Positions 1-6,400 of a DNA stretch of 19,023 nucleotides are shown in pieces. Each line of letters opens with the position of its first letter. Positions within the stretch are counted from its first letter, which is position 1. Made by a program: the position numbers and the translations under genes. Under the pieces are notes generated by a model that did not search any database, was not told where the DNA came from, and was given only the letters and a program-made list of their open reading frames with translations. Source of the DNA: Holophagales bacterium UBA5066 (GTDB lineage: Bacteria > Acidobacteriota > Thermoanaerobaculia > UBA5066); assembly GCA_002414905.1 (NCBI GenBank), contig DIAY01000199.1, positions 1 through 19,023 on the forward strand. Reading direction: 5' to 3'.

Positions 1-2742
1 CGTCGTGGCATCCGCGTTCGTGTAGCTGTTCAGGAGACCGCTGTTCGCCCCGCTACCGGTGATCCCGACAAAGCCAGCCGCGCAAGTGGGGGTGCCCACG
101 GCCCCGCGGGCCACGACGAACTCGTACTTCCCGGCGTTCACAGCGGTCGCGCCCGCGCCGGTCCCGTTGTTCCCTCCGTACGCCGTGGTATTCGTCGAGT
201 TGATGTCGGCGTCCTGCATCTGGATGACGAGGAGCAGGTTGCCGGTCGCGATCGGCGTCGCCGAGCCCGTCGGCGCCCCCACCGGGATGCACGTGCTCGC
301 GACCCCAGCGTTCACGTTCGCGGTGCCCGGGTAGTACGTGTTCACGACGCCGCTCTGGGTACCGCCATTCCCCTGCTGCCCCGGATTGGCGCAGAGCCGC
401 GTCGCGCCCCCCGTCACGGTCGTGGTCGCCGTCGCGTTGTTGTTCGTGGCATTCGGGTCATAGTCCGTGGCAGCACTGCTCGCTACCGAGGCGGTATTGC
501 TCTTCGTGCCGGCGGAGTTGTTGACGGCCACGATCGTGATCGTCGCCGTCGCACCGTTGTTCATGTTGCCGAGGCTGCACGTCACGAGAGGGTTTCCCGA
601 GCACGAGCCTCCGGGCCAGGTCGTCGTCGCGGACGTCAGCGTCATCCCGGCGGGGACCGGGTCCGAGACATTGACGCCCCTCGCCATCTTCGGTCCCCCG
701 TTCGTGACGTTGAGCGTGTAGGTGACCGTGCCACCAATGCCAACGCTCGCCGGGCTCCCCGTTTTCGTGATCGAGAGATCGACCGTCTGCGTCTGGACGG
801 TGACGCGAACGCCGGCCGAGTTGTTGGCGACGTTGCAGTCCGCCTCGGTCGCCGAGACGGTCGCGACGTTCACAGGGAGGCCAAGGGCGGTGCCGGTCGC
901 GACGAGGCTGATCGTGGCGCTCCCGCCGTTCGTCAGCGTGCCGAGGGCGCAGCTGACCGTCGGAGCCACGTAGCTGCAGCTTCCCGCGCTCGGCGTCGCC
1001 GAGACATACGTGAACTCGGTCGGGATGACGTCGGTGACCGTCACCCCCGTCGCGCTCGCCGGTCCGTCGTTCGTGACGGTGATCGTGAACGTGACGTTCT
1101 GCCCCGGGTCGATCTCCGCGAGCGAGGCCGTCTTCGTGATTCTCAGGTCGGCAGCCGCCGCCGTGGGAGTGAACGGCCCCGCGGCGACACCTGTCGACCA
1201 GTTCCCGCACGCGTCCCTCGAGAAGACCCGGTAGTGGTAGGCCGTCCCGTTCGTCAGTCCCGTGTCGTCGAAGGCCGCCGCGCTCCCGACGTAGGCGATC
1301 GTGCTCGTACCGATCGTCCCGGGGACCGTGTAGCTCGCCCCCTCTACCGGCGCGTTGGCGACGGCGGCGCCGGCGCGCCGCAGGACGAGGACCTGCGTGA
1401 AATCGGCGGCGGTGGGGTTGAACCAGGAGAGCGACACCTGCGCGCTGCATCGCACGCCGGTGAAGCCGTTGGGGTTGTCTGCCGAGAGGTTGTCGACCGT
1501 GACCGTCGCGCTCGTCGTGTCGTTGTAGACGTTGACGGAACCGTCCGTGACGGCCGTGACCGTCCCCGTCACAGCGTAGGACGCACCCTGTGGCACGGGC
1601 ATCGTCGCGTGGGATCTCGGCGTCACCCGGACCTTGTACTGGGTCGCCGTGGTCGTGACGGCAATGTTCGTCGCCAGCGTCACGGCGACGGTGTCCGAAG
1701 CCGGGTTTGCAACCGAGCCGTAGACGACGGTGCCCGCGTCGTTCGTGATCTCGACGAGCGACAGGCCCGCCGCGCTCCCGACCGCGAGCGAGACCGTGAC
1801 TCCGGTGACCGTGTCCGTGCCCGAGCTCGTCTGAAGTGTGAACGCGTCGAGCATCGTGGCGGGACCGCCGGGGCAGAGGCTCGCGTTACCGGGATCGGTC
1901 CCGTTGCCCACCGTGATGACGGTGCTCGCCTTGAGGCTGGCGGCCGTCATGGAATCCCAGGTATTCGCGTTGCTCGCCGTGTGTTGCGACGCGTCGTTCG
2001 CGGCCGTAAGGAGGTTCCGGTCGCGGATGTACATGGTCGCGGTGGGGCCGCTCGTCGCGACGCTCGTGGGAGCGATGCCCGCCGTGCCCCAGCCGGTCGC
2101 CCAGGTCGATACCGTGCGTACCGTGGTCCCTGTAGCCGAACTCGCCAGGTTCACGACCTCGATCGCCTGGTCGTTCGCGTTGATCGTGAGCGTCGGGCTG
2201 AACGGGCCGACGTTCGTGTTGGCGGTTGCGCTGTTGTAGTTCTTCGCGTCGGTGATTGGAGTCGCCTGGTCCACGCCCGCGTAGACGGCAGCGTAGACCC
2301 ATGTGTAGTACGCCGTTCCGCCGGTGATAGTGACGTTGAGGCTCGATCCGGCCGCGGCAGAGATGCCAGCGTCGTTCAGGTAGTAGAGATAGGAATGGTT
2401 CCACGTGACCGCAGAACCACCGTCACCTGCCGCGAGCAGGAGGGTTTGCCCGCCGTACGTGACCGTGACCGTCTGTGTTCCCGCCGACGTTCCGGTGGAA
2501 GCGATCGCGACGACGAGCAGGCGGCCCGACCCGGCGGCGATCGAGTAGGTTGGGTTCACGGCTCCCGCGGGGTAGGCAGTATTGGCGTACTGCTGTGCCC
2601 ACCCGGACTGCACCGAGATGGCCGCTCTCGCGGCGCCAGCCGTTACGACGATGAGAACGAGCGCAGCGCTCGCAAGTGCGCGGAGGGCGGCCGGACAAGA
2701 TTCACGGAGGTACCCGCCGAGGTCTCTCGAGCGTGCCGTCAT
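1..2742 (-). CDS. Secreted DUF11/FnIII repeat surface protein (3' end beyond the left edge)
   Basis: The frame is open from an ATG at 2742 to the window edge, giving 914 codons with no stop. Residues 1-43 look like a Sec signal peptide: Arg-containing start, hydrophobic stretch ALASAALVLIVVTAGAARA, then AIS. Residues about 44-415 are Ser/Thr/Gly-rich beta-type sequence I cannot assign. Residues about 420-525 resemble a fibronectin type III domain (VSLSWFNPTAADF and AYHYRVFSRDACGNW). Two DUF11-type repeats follow at about 529-650 and 651-777, each opening with a [LI][RS]ITKT motif, then VTNDGP or VTNGGP, and a paired-Cys SC..SC segment. The tail from 778 has more Cys (CANPGQQGNGG, CIPVGAP) and is cut off. 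Its start codon overlaps the stop of a possible 40-codon ORF. A role as a cell-surface or secreted adhesin-like protein is inferred from architecture only. Confidence 0.85.
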   Translation of the reverse strand, partial: MTARSRDLGGYLRESCPAALRALASAALVLIVVTAGAARAAISVQSGWAQQYANTAYPAGAVNPTYSIAAGSGRLLVVAIASTGTSAGTQTVTVTYGGQTLLLAAGDGGSAVTWNHSYLYYLNDAGISAAAGSSLNVTITGGTAYYTWVYAAVYAGVDQATPITDAKNYNSATANTNVGPFSPTLTINANDQAIEVVNLASSATGTTVRTVSTWATGWGTAGIAPTSVATSGPTATMYIRDRNLLTAANDASQHTASNANTWDSMTAASLKASTVITVGNGTDPGNASLCPGGPATMLDAFTLQTSSGTDTVTGVTVSLAVGSAAGLSLVEITNDAGTVVYGSVANPASDTVAVTLATNIAVTTTATQYKVRVTPRSHATMPVPQGASYAVTGTVTAVTDGSVNVYNDTTSATVTVDNLSADNPNGFTGVRCSAQVSLSWFNPTAADFTQVLVLRRAGAAVANAPVEGASYTVPGTIGTSTIAYVGSAAAFDDTGLTNGTAYHYRVFSRDACGNWSTGVAAGPFTPTAAAADLRITKTASLAEIDPGQNVTFTITVTNDGPASATGVTVTDVIPTEFTYVSATPSAGSCSYVAPTVSCALGTLTNGGSATISLVATGTALGLPVNVATVSATEADCNVANNSAGVRVTVQTQTVDLSITKTGSPASVGIGGTVTYTLNVTNGGPKMARGVNVSDPVPAGMTLTSATTTWPGGSCSGNPLVTCSLGNMNNGATATITIVAVNNSAGTKSNTASVASSAATDYDPNATNNNATATTTVTGGATRLCANPGQQGNGGTQSGVVNTYYPGTANVNAGVASTCIPVGAPTGSATPIATGNLLLVIQMQDADINSTNTTAYGGNNGTGAGATAVNAGKYEFVVARGAVGTPTCAAGFVGITGSGANSGLLNSYTNADATT

Positions 2743-2861
2743 AACGATCTCCCGTTGTCCTGGGCCAGTGCCCGCGTCCTTCCGAACAGCGTGCGAATCG
2801 GGTCGTCTATCGCTCGTCCTGCCGTCGGATACACGTACCCCTCAGGGCCGGATTCAGCCAT
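2739..2861 (-). CDS. Possible 40-residue leader ORF coupled to the surface-protein gene
   Basis: A short reading frame starts at ATG 2861 and stops in TGA 2739-2741, which overlaps the ATG of the downstream surface-protein gene as ATGA. It encodes 40 residues starting MAESGPEGYVYPTAGRAIDD, with no cysteine, no membrane segment and no family I recognise. There is no Shine-Dalgarno sequence at the usual distance, but TATCAT lies 6 nt before the ATG, a leaderless-promoter arrangement. Third-position GC is lower than in neighbouring genes, which counts against it. It could be a leader peptide that couples translation, a small protein, or chance. Confidence 0.35.
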   Translation of the reverse strand: MAESGPEGYVYPTAGRAIDDPIRTLFGRTRALAQDNGRSL

Positions 2862-2873
2862 TATTTGATGATA
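2862..2873 (-). promoter_or_regulatory. Candidate leaderless -10 element (TATCAT-N6-ATG)
   Basis: On the minus strand TATCAT (2873-2868) is followed by six bases and the ATG at 2861, in a local AT-rich patch inside the 226-bp gap between the kinase stop (2969) and the surface-protein start (2742). I see no convincing -35 box. The remainder of this gap (2874-2968) holds only a weak 5-bp GC hairpin at 2889-2903 and nothing else I can support. Confidence 0.4.
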
Positions 2874-2968
2874 TGTCCTCGTCGCCTCGGCGGCGAACCC
2901 GCCAGGCGGCATCGGCAGCCGGCGAATCGTTCTCAATCGCCTTTGGGAAGTACCGAGGCCCGGTGAGG

Positions 2969-3907
2969 CTACCCGGCGTTTTCGAGGACGAAGCGGACGG
3001 CCCCGGGACCCGGAACGAACGCGAAGCTCCGGCACGGGACCTGGGCTGCGAGCCCATCGAGGACCGAGAGCGCCGAATCGAGCCCGCTCTGGCTGTGGAA
3101 CTGGGGGAAGCTCCGCGCCAGGAGCGCCGTCACCGCGTCTGCCCGCGACATCCGCCCGAAGGCGTTTTCCGTGCCCCGCCCGAGGACGTAGATCCCCGCG
3201 ACCTCGGCATCGGCGCTCGCGGCCAGTCGGGCTTCGCCGTGCCACGGCGTCCCGTACATGCGCCACCGCCCGTCGCTCGTTCGCCGGACGACGATCCGGT
3301 CGTCGCTCAGGACGATCGACCCCGGCACGGTTTTCCAGAGGCTTGCCATCGTCGTCTTCCCGTGACCGGAGTGGCCCGTGAAGAGAAGCCCCCGTCCTGA
3401 CGGGTCGACGACACCGCAGGCGTGGAGCTCGACGCCGCCGTGGCGGGCCAGGAGCTCGAGGAAGAGGAGCTCGTCGAGGGGGAACGTGAGGGGATCGGTC
3501 GCCGCACCCGGCTCGAGGAGGCGCGGATCCACGAACAGCTCGCCTGTCGTTCCGCCCGGGTCGAGCCGGACCTCGGTATAGGGGTGCGCCGCCACGCTGC
3601 GGTCGAAGACCCGGTAGACCCGCCGCCCCCCCGAGTCGTGGAGTGTCCACGGACCGGCCGAATCGAACAGGAGCTCCCCCTCGATCGTCTCCTCGAGGGG
3701 TCGCAGGCTCACGTCGAGGACAAGCTCCGCGTCGCCGTCTTCGACGAGAAAGTCGCGCGAGGGGCCGTCAACTCGGAACCGGAGAGCCGGAGATCGCGCC
3801 TCGGCCCGGACGGTCAGCCCGGCGATCCCGAGCGAGAAGCGCTGCCCCGTGTGGTTTTCCGTCTCTTCGCGCGGCGGCGACGTGTCCGTCGCGGGATCCC
3901 CCGCCAC
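2969..3907 (-). CDS. HprK-like kinase, cassette A (putative peptide kinase)
   Basis: 312 residues from GTG 3907, only 6 nt after the stop of the precursor peptide, so translation is probably coupled; the Shine-Dalgarno sequence is weak. The C-terminal half has the HPr-kinase/PEPCK-type core: a His-containing strand (LHACGVV, about 161-167), a P-loop TGHSGHGKTT (177-186) and an Asp pair in LSDDRIVV (200-207) matching the catalytic Asp region of HprK. The first 140 residues or so are beta-rich and not clearly conserved. In lasso-peptide clusters HprK relatives of this kind phosphorylate the C-terminal Ser of the precursor, and the adjacent precursor here ends in Ser. No HPr or PTS gene is nearby, so a sugar-PTS regulatory role is unlikely. 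The peptide-kinase role is inferred from family and context. It is paralogous to the kinase at 8992-9939. Confidence 0.82.
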   Translation of the reverse strand: MAGDPATDTSPPREETENHTGQRFSLGIAGLTVRAEARSPALRFRVDGPSRDFLVEDGDAELVLDVSLRPLEETIEGELLFDSAGPWTLHDSGGRRVYRVFDRSVAAHPYTEVRLDPGGTTGELFVDPRLLEPGAATDPLTFPLDELLFLELLARHGGVELHACGVVDPSGRGLLFTGHSGHGKTTMASLWKTVPGSIVLSDDRIVVRRTSDGRWRMYGTPWHGEARLAASADAEVAGIYVLGRGTENAFGRMSRADAVTALLARSFPQFHSQSGLDSALSVLDGLAAQVPCRSFAFVPGPGAVRFVLENAG

Positions 3908-3913
3908 GCCGCT

Positions 3914-4102
3914 TCAGCTGCCCATTATCGAGCAGGGCCCGGCGGCCGTGCAGCTGCCGCCGCGGGGGCCGGCGCTCACGTTGTTCTTGCAGAAGCCGAG
4001 GACGGCCTCCTCGGGCCGGAGCGGCACCTTCGTCACCGTCGGAGGCTCGTATGCCTTCTTCATCGTCCGGGCTTCCGCGGCGCTCTCGCGCGTCTCGTCC
4101 AT
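3914..4102 (-). CDS. Small RiPP-like precursor peptide A
   Basis: 62 residues from ATG 4102, preceded by GGGAGA at good spacing. It sits 22 nt downstream of the radical SAM gene and 6 nt upstream of the kinase gene. The N-terminal part is charged (MDETRESAAEARTMKK). The motif KKAYEPPTVT (15-24) carries Y-x-P-P, like the YxxP leader motif read by PqqD-type recognition elements in lasso-peptide systems. A conserved-looking PLRPEEAVLGFCK (27-39) follows, then a Gly/Ser/Cys tail with Cys38, Cys51 and Cys57 and the end GPCSIMGS. The last residue is Ser62, a possible substrate of the adjacent HprK-like kinase. The core is probably after VLG (36), although I cannot place the cleavage site. It shares the leader motif and the C-x-I-x-x-S ending with the peptide at 10323-10526. 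Confidence 0.82.
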   Translation of the reverse strand: MDETRESAAEARTMKKAYEPPTVTKVPLRPEEAVLGFCKNNVSAGPRGGSCTAAGPCSIMGS

Positions 4103-4124
4103 CTTCGTCTCCCGTCTCGAATGG

Positions 4125-5390
4125 TCAGCCCGAAACGTCTCCGCCGCAAGGGCGAGGCCCGGAGTCCCTGCCGCCGCCGGCGAAGACGGGAAGGAGCACG
4201 CGCGGCGCCGCAGGCGGGGCGACGTCTCCCGAGCGAAGTCGCGCAGCCTCCTCCACGAGGCCGGCGTGCCGCTCCCCGCCCGCGCAGTACTCGCACTCGC
4301 CGTGCGGCGTGACGGGCCAGCCCATCGTGAGAGCGCGCAAGTGCGCAACGTGGCAGAGGAACTCGACCGGCGTCTCGGGGTCTCCCGCCTCGAGCTCCGC
4401 GTTGGCGGGGCACATCCCACAGACGCTCTTGAGGTGACATGCGGTGCACTTCGTCACCCTCGTGATCTTCTTCTCCCGCACGCGCGCCATGAAGTGCCGC
4501 CACCCCTCCTCGAGCGACCCGGTCCTCAGGTCGAAGGTGTCGCGGTGCGAGAGGACGCAGAGGCTCATGTGCCCCGTGGGGCCGACCGAGAACGAGTTGA
4601 CGCCGCCGCCACAGTGGTAAACCTCGTCCTCGTGGCCGCGCGCCTGCTGCGGTCCGATGAACTGGCAGGAGAACTCCTGCCACTCTTTCCTCCGCGCGGG
4701 GTCACCGAGGTCGAGGCCGACGATCTCTTCCGGGGAGAGTCGCACCGCGAGCGGGCTCTGCGAGCAGTCGATCCGGGGGCTCATCATCGCGTCGAACCGG
4801 AACGGAAGGCCGAGGTCGCCCTCGACGAATTTCTTCATGGCGCCGATCTCGTGCCGGTTCAGGGCCACGGCAACGGTCTTCACCGTGAGCGGCAGCCCCC
4901 GTTCCTTCAGAAGCCCGATGCCGCGGATGCAGCGGTCGTACGAGCCCTCGACGCCGGTGAGCCTCTCGTAGGTCTCGCGCGTCCGGCCGTAAAGGGTGAC
5001 CTCGATGTCGAACGGCCGGTACTCGACGAGCGTGTCCGCGATTCGCGGCGTGACCATCGTCGCGTTCGTGAAGAGCGAGACGATGATGCCGCTGCGCTTG
5101 GCGTACGTGTAGATGTCGAGGAAGTCGCGCCGGACGAAGATCTCTCCCCCGGTGTAGAGGAGCCAGAGACAGCCGGCGGCGGCGAGCTCGTCGAGGAGAC
5201 GGTAGTGCTCGGCAGTCGTCAGCTCGGAGGTCCGCGCCTCGACGTCCGCCATGGGAAGGTTGTTGTAGCAGTGCGCGCAGGCGAGCGGGCAGCGCCGGGT
5301 GACTTCGACGGTCACGTTGACGGGGAGCCGGTTGGACCGGACCGTCTCGTGGAGGCGGGAGCTGAAGGCCGAGTAACTGCCGGTCTCCAT
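4125..5390 (-). CDS. Radical SAM/SPASM enzyme, cassette A
   Basis: 421 residues from ATG 5390, with GAGG at normal spacing and 8 nt after the PqqD-like gene's stop. The frame is open further upstream, but that part overlaps the PqqD gene and looks non-coding. The [4Fe-4S]-SAM motif is CPLACAHC (Cys34, Cys38, Cys41), followed by YTGGEIF (79-85). A full C-terminal SPASM domain is present: C260 and C278 around VGPTGHMSLC, then C315-x2-C318-x5-C324-x2-C327 and C346, for auxiliary Fe-S clusters. A further C366-x2-C369 pair and a Pro/Gly-rich tail follow. Enzymes of this type install Cys or Cα/Cβ crosslinks or epimerise residues in ribosomal peptides. With an RRE upstream and a precursor immediately downstream, the substrate is very likely the peptide at 3914-4102. 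The chemistry cannot be told from sequence. Confidence 0.93.
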   Translation of the reverse strand: METGSYSAFSSRLHETVRSNRLPVNVTVEVTRRCPLACAHCYNNLPMADVEARTSELTTAEHYRLLDELAAAGCLWLLYTGGEIFVRRDFLDIYTYAKRSGIIVSLFTNATMVTPRIADTLVEYRPFDIEVTLYGRTRETYERLTGVEGSYDRCIRGIGLLKERGLPLTVKTVAVALNRHEIGAMKKFVEGDLGLPFRFDAMMSPRIDCSQSPLAVRLSPEEIVGLDLGDPARRKEWQEFSCQFIGPQQARGHEDEVYHCGGGVNSFSVGPTGHMSLCVLSHRDTFDLRTGSLEEGWRHFMARVREKKITRVTKCTACHLKSVCGMCPANAELEAGDPETPVEFLCHVAHLRALTMGWPVTPHGECEYCAGGERHAGLVEEAARLRSGDVAPPAAPRVLLPVFAGGGRDSGPRPCGGDVSG

Positions 5391-5398
5391 GGCGTTCC

Positions 5399-5707
5399 TC
5401 AGCTGGCGAGGGGCTCCACCAGCCCCTCGTCTTCCAGCGTGGCGAAGAAGCGGCGGACGTCCGCGAGGGCGCCTTCCTCGGAGATTTCGAAGTCGGCCGC
5501 GAGCGCACGGGCGATCTCCGAGACGTTCCGTTCGCCGTCGACGAGCGCCCAGATCGCGCCTCCAACCTCGTTGAACGTGTAGATCGACTCGAGATCCGCC
5601 ACCCTCGCCCGGACCGGGACGACGATCGTCTCGTCTCCGATCCTCCGGGTGGCGTGGTCGCCCGCGATCCGGAAACGGATGAGGTGGGATTCGGAGCCGG
5701 CCGACAC
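5399..5707 (-). CDS. PqqD-like RiPP recognition element, cassette A
   Basis: 102 residues from GTG 5707. An in-frame stop lies just upstream at 5714-5716, so this is essentially the only possible start. The fold is PqqD-like: an N-terminal beta region (IRFRIAGDHATRRI, then IVVPV), a TFNEVGGAIWALVDG helix (44-58), a winged-helix part with SEIARALAADFEIS (63-76), and a final helix DVRRFFATLEDEGLVEP. PqqD-type domains bind leader peptides and present them to radical SAM enzymes; here one gene lies directly upstream of a radical SAM enzyme. There is no Shine-Dalgarno sequence, but TGCTAGCAT lies 8 nt upstream, suggesting leaderless expression from its own promoter as well as read-through from the S26-type gene 73 bp upstream. 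Confidence 0.88.
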   Translation of the reverse strand: MSAGSESHLIRFRIAGDHATRRIGDETIVVPVRARVADLESIYTFNEVGGAIWALVDGERNVSEIARALAADFEISEEGALADVRRFFATLEDEGLVEPLAS

Positions 5708-5715
5708 GACAAATC

Positions 5716-5724
5716 ATGCTAGCA
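5716..5724 (-). promoter_or_regulatory. Extended -10 element (TGCTAGCAT), candidate leaderless promoter of the PqqD-like gene
   Basis: On the minus strand TGCTAGCAT ends 8 nt before the GTG at 5707. It fits an extended -10 (TGnTAnnnT), and the predicted RNA start would fall at or next to the start codon. The same nine bases occur at 6355-6363, 7 nt before the next upstream minus-strand start codon. No -35 box is evident. Confidence 0.5.
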
Positions 5725-5780
5725 CGCAGTTCGCGCCGTATCCGGCCTCTCCGACGACGTCGCTCTCCTCTCCAGGTCCG

Positions 5781-6347
5781 TCAGCGCCTCCGCTCCCGCC
5801 ATGCCAGCAGCGCGCTCGGAATGAAGGCGCGTGAGTGGCTCTTGAGGCGGTTCAGCCTGCGGACCGCTCCCGCCCGAACGAGCGCCGCGAACGGCCTCCG
5901 GAGGGCGGCCGGGCCCGGGCGAACGAGCCGCCCGTTCCGCTGGACGCGGACGACGACGCCGAACACGCTGCTTTCGGGAACGGTTCCGTCGGCGCGCTCG
6001 GCGTTGTCGCCGCGGAGGAGAAGGCCGGCTTCCGTTCGCCCGACGACGCGGTGGACGACGAGGCCACCTCCACCCGGGGATTCCGCCGCGACGACGGCGC
6101 CGAGAGGCACCGGGGCGCCGAGGACCGGCGCGATGGTCACGACGTCCCCGCTGCGAAGGGCGGGATGCATGCTCGAGCCCTTCACCGCGAGGGTGACCGA
6201 GACGCCACGCGACGTCAGCTCGCGGAGGAGATCCGCGCTCTCCCGGCGTGAGAGGGCAACCGGCCTCCCGCCCGTACCGGCCAGGGAAGACCGCGAAGCT
6301 GCTTCCCCGCCCACGTGCAGAGACGCGAGGAGTTCCGGCGGCACCAC
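5781..6347 (-). CDS. S26-type Ser/His protease-like protein, cassette A
   Basis: 188 residues from GTG 6347 (a second GTG follows at 6344). The frame is open further upstream, but that part would overlap the divergent gene and lacks conserved features. The catalytic pattern resembles the Sec11/SipW branch of S26 signal peptidases: Ser59 in VKGSSMHP, His99 in VVHRVV, and Asp114 in LLRGDNA, where the Lys of classical LepB enzymes is replaced by His. There is no clear transmembrane anchor, unlike true signal peptidases, so it may act in the cytoplasm. A paralogue of 126 residues lies at 9940-10320. In cassettes of this sort such proteins are candidates for leader removal; that is inferred. The start is uncertain because there is no Shine-Dalgarno sequence; a -10-like TAGCAT lies 7 nt upstream. 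Confidence 0.75.
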   Translation of the reverse strand: MVPPELLASLHVGGEAASRSSLAGTGGRPVALSRRESADLLRELTSRGVSVTLAVKGSSMHPALRSGDVVTIAPVLGAPVPLGAVVAAESPGGGGLVVHRVVGRTEAGLLLRGDNAERADGTVPESSVFGVVVRVQRNGRLVRPGPAALRRPFAALVRAGAVRRLNRLKSHSRAFIPSALLAWRERRR

Positions 6348-6354
6348 GACCGGG

Positions 6355-6363
6355 ATGCTAGCA
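6355..6363 (-). promoter_or_regulatory. Extended -10 element (TGCTAGCAT), candidate leaderless promoter of the S26-type gene
   Basis: On the minus strand TGCTAGCAT ends 7 nt before GTG 6347 (TAGCAT-N7-GTG). The same nonamer precedes the PqqD-like gene at 5707. It lies in the 53-bp gap between divergent starts, so both directions share this short control region. Confidence 0.5.
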
Positions 6364-6387
6364 AGGCGTCGTGGCAGGGCCCTGCGA

Positions 6388-6393
6388 TAGCCT
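6388..6393 (+). promoter_or_regulatory. Candidate leaderless -10 element (TAGCCT-N7-ATG)
   Basis: TAGCCT is followed by exactly seven bases and the ATG at 6401, and no Shine-Dalgarno sequence precedes that ATG. It is part of the divergent promoter region between 6347 and 6401. Confidence 0.4.
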
Positions 6394-6400
6394 CGCGGCG

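Noticed and set aside
1234..2868. Long plus-strand open frame over the surface-protein gene
   Set aside because: Its codons are exact complements of the minus-strand gene's; the product is Arg-rich with no domain, whereas the minus strand gives a signal peptide, FnIII and DUF11 repeats.
2889..2903. Hairpin GGCGG-N5-CCGCC as a terminator after the kinase gene
   Set aside because: The stem is only 5 bp and no T-run follows on the minus strand; such GC-rich inverted repeats arise by chance at this base composition.
2969..3907. True HPr kinase/phosphorylase of the PTS
   Set aside because: The P-loop and Asp pair match the fold, but there is no HPr, EI or sugar-PTS gene nearby, and a second copy sits in another peptide cassette.
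3849..5582. Long plus-strand open frame (577 codons) over the radical SAM gene
   Set aside because: It is antisense to clear radical SAM/SPASM and PqqD-like genes and encodes low-complexity charged sequence typical of GC-rich antisense frames.
5781..6347. Classical LepB signal peptidase I
   Set aside because: There is no N-terminal transmembrane anchor, the catalytic Lys position is His, and the protein is much shorter than LepB.
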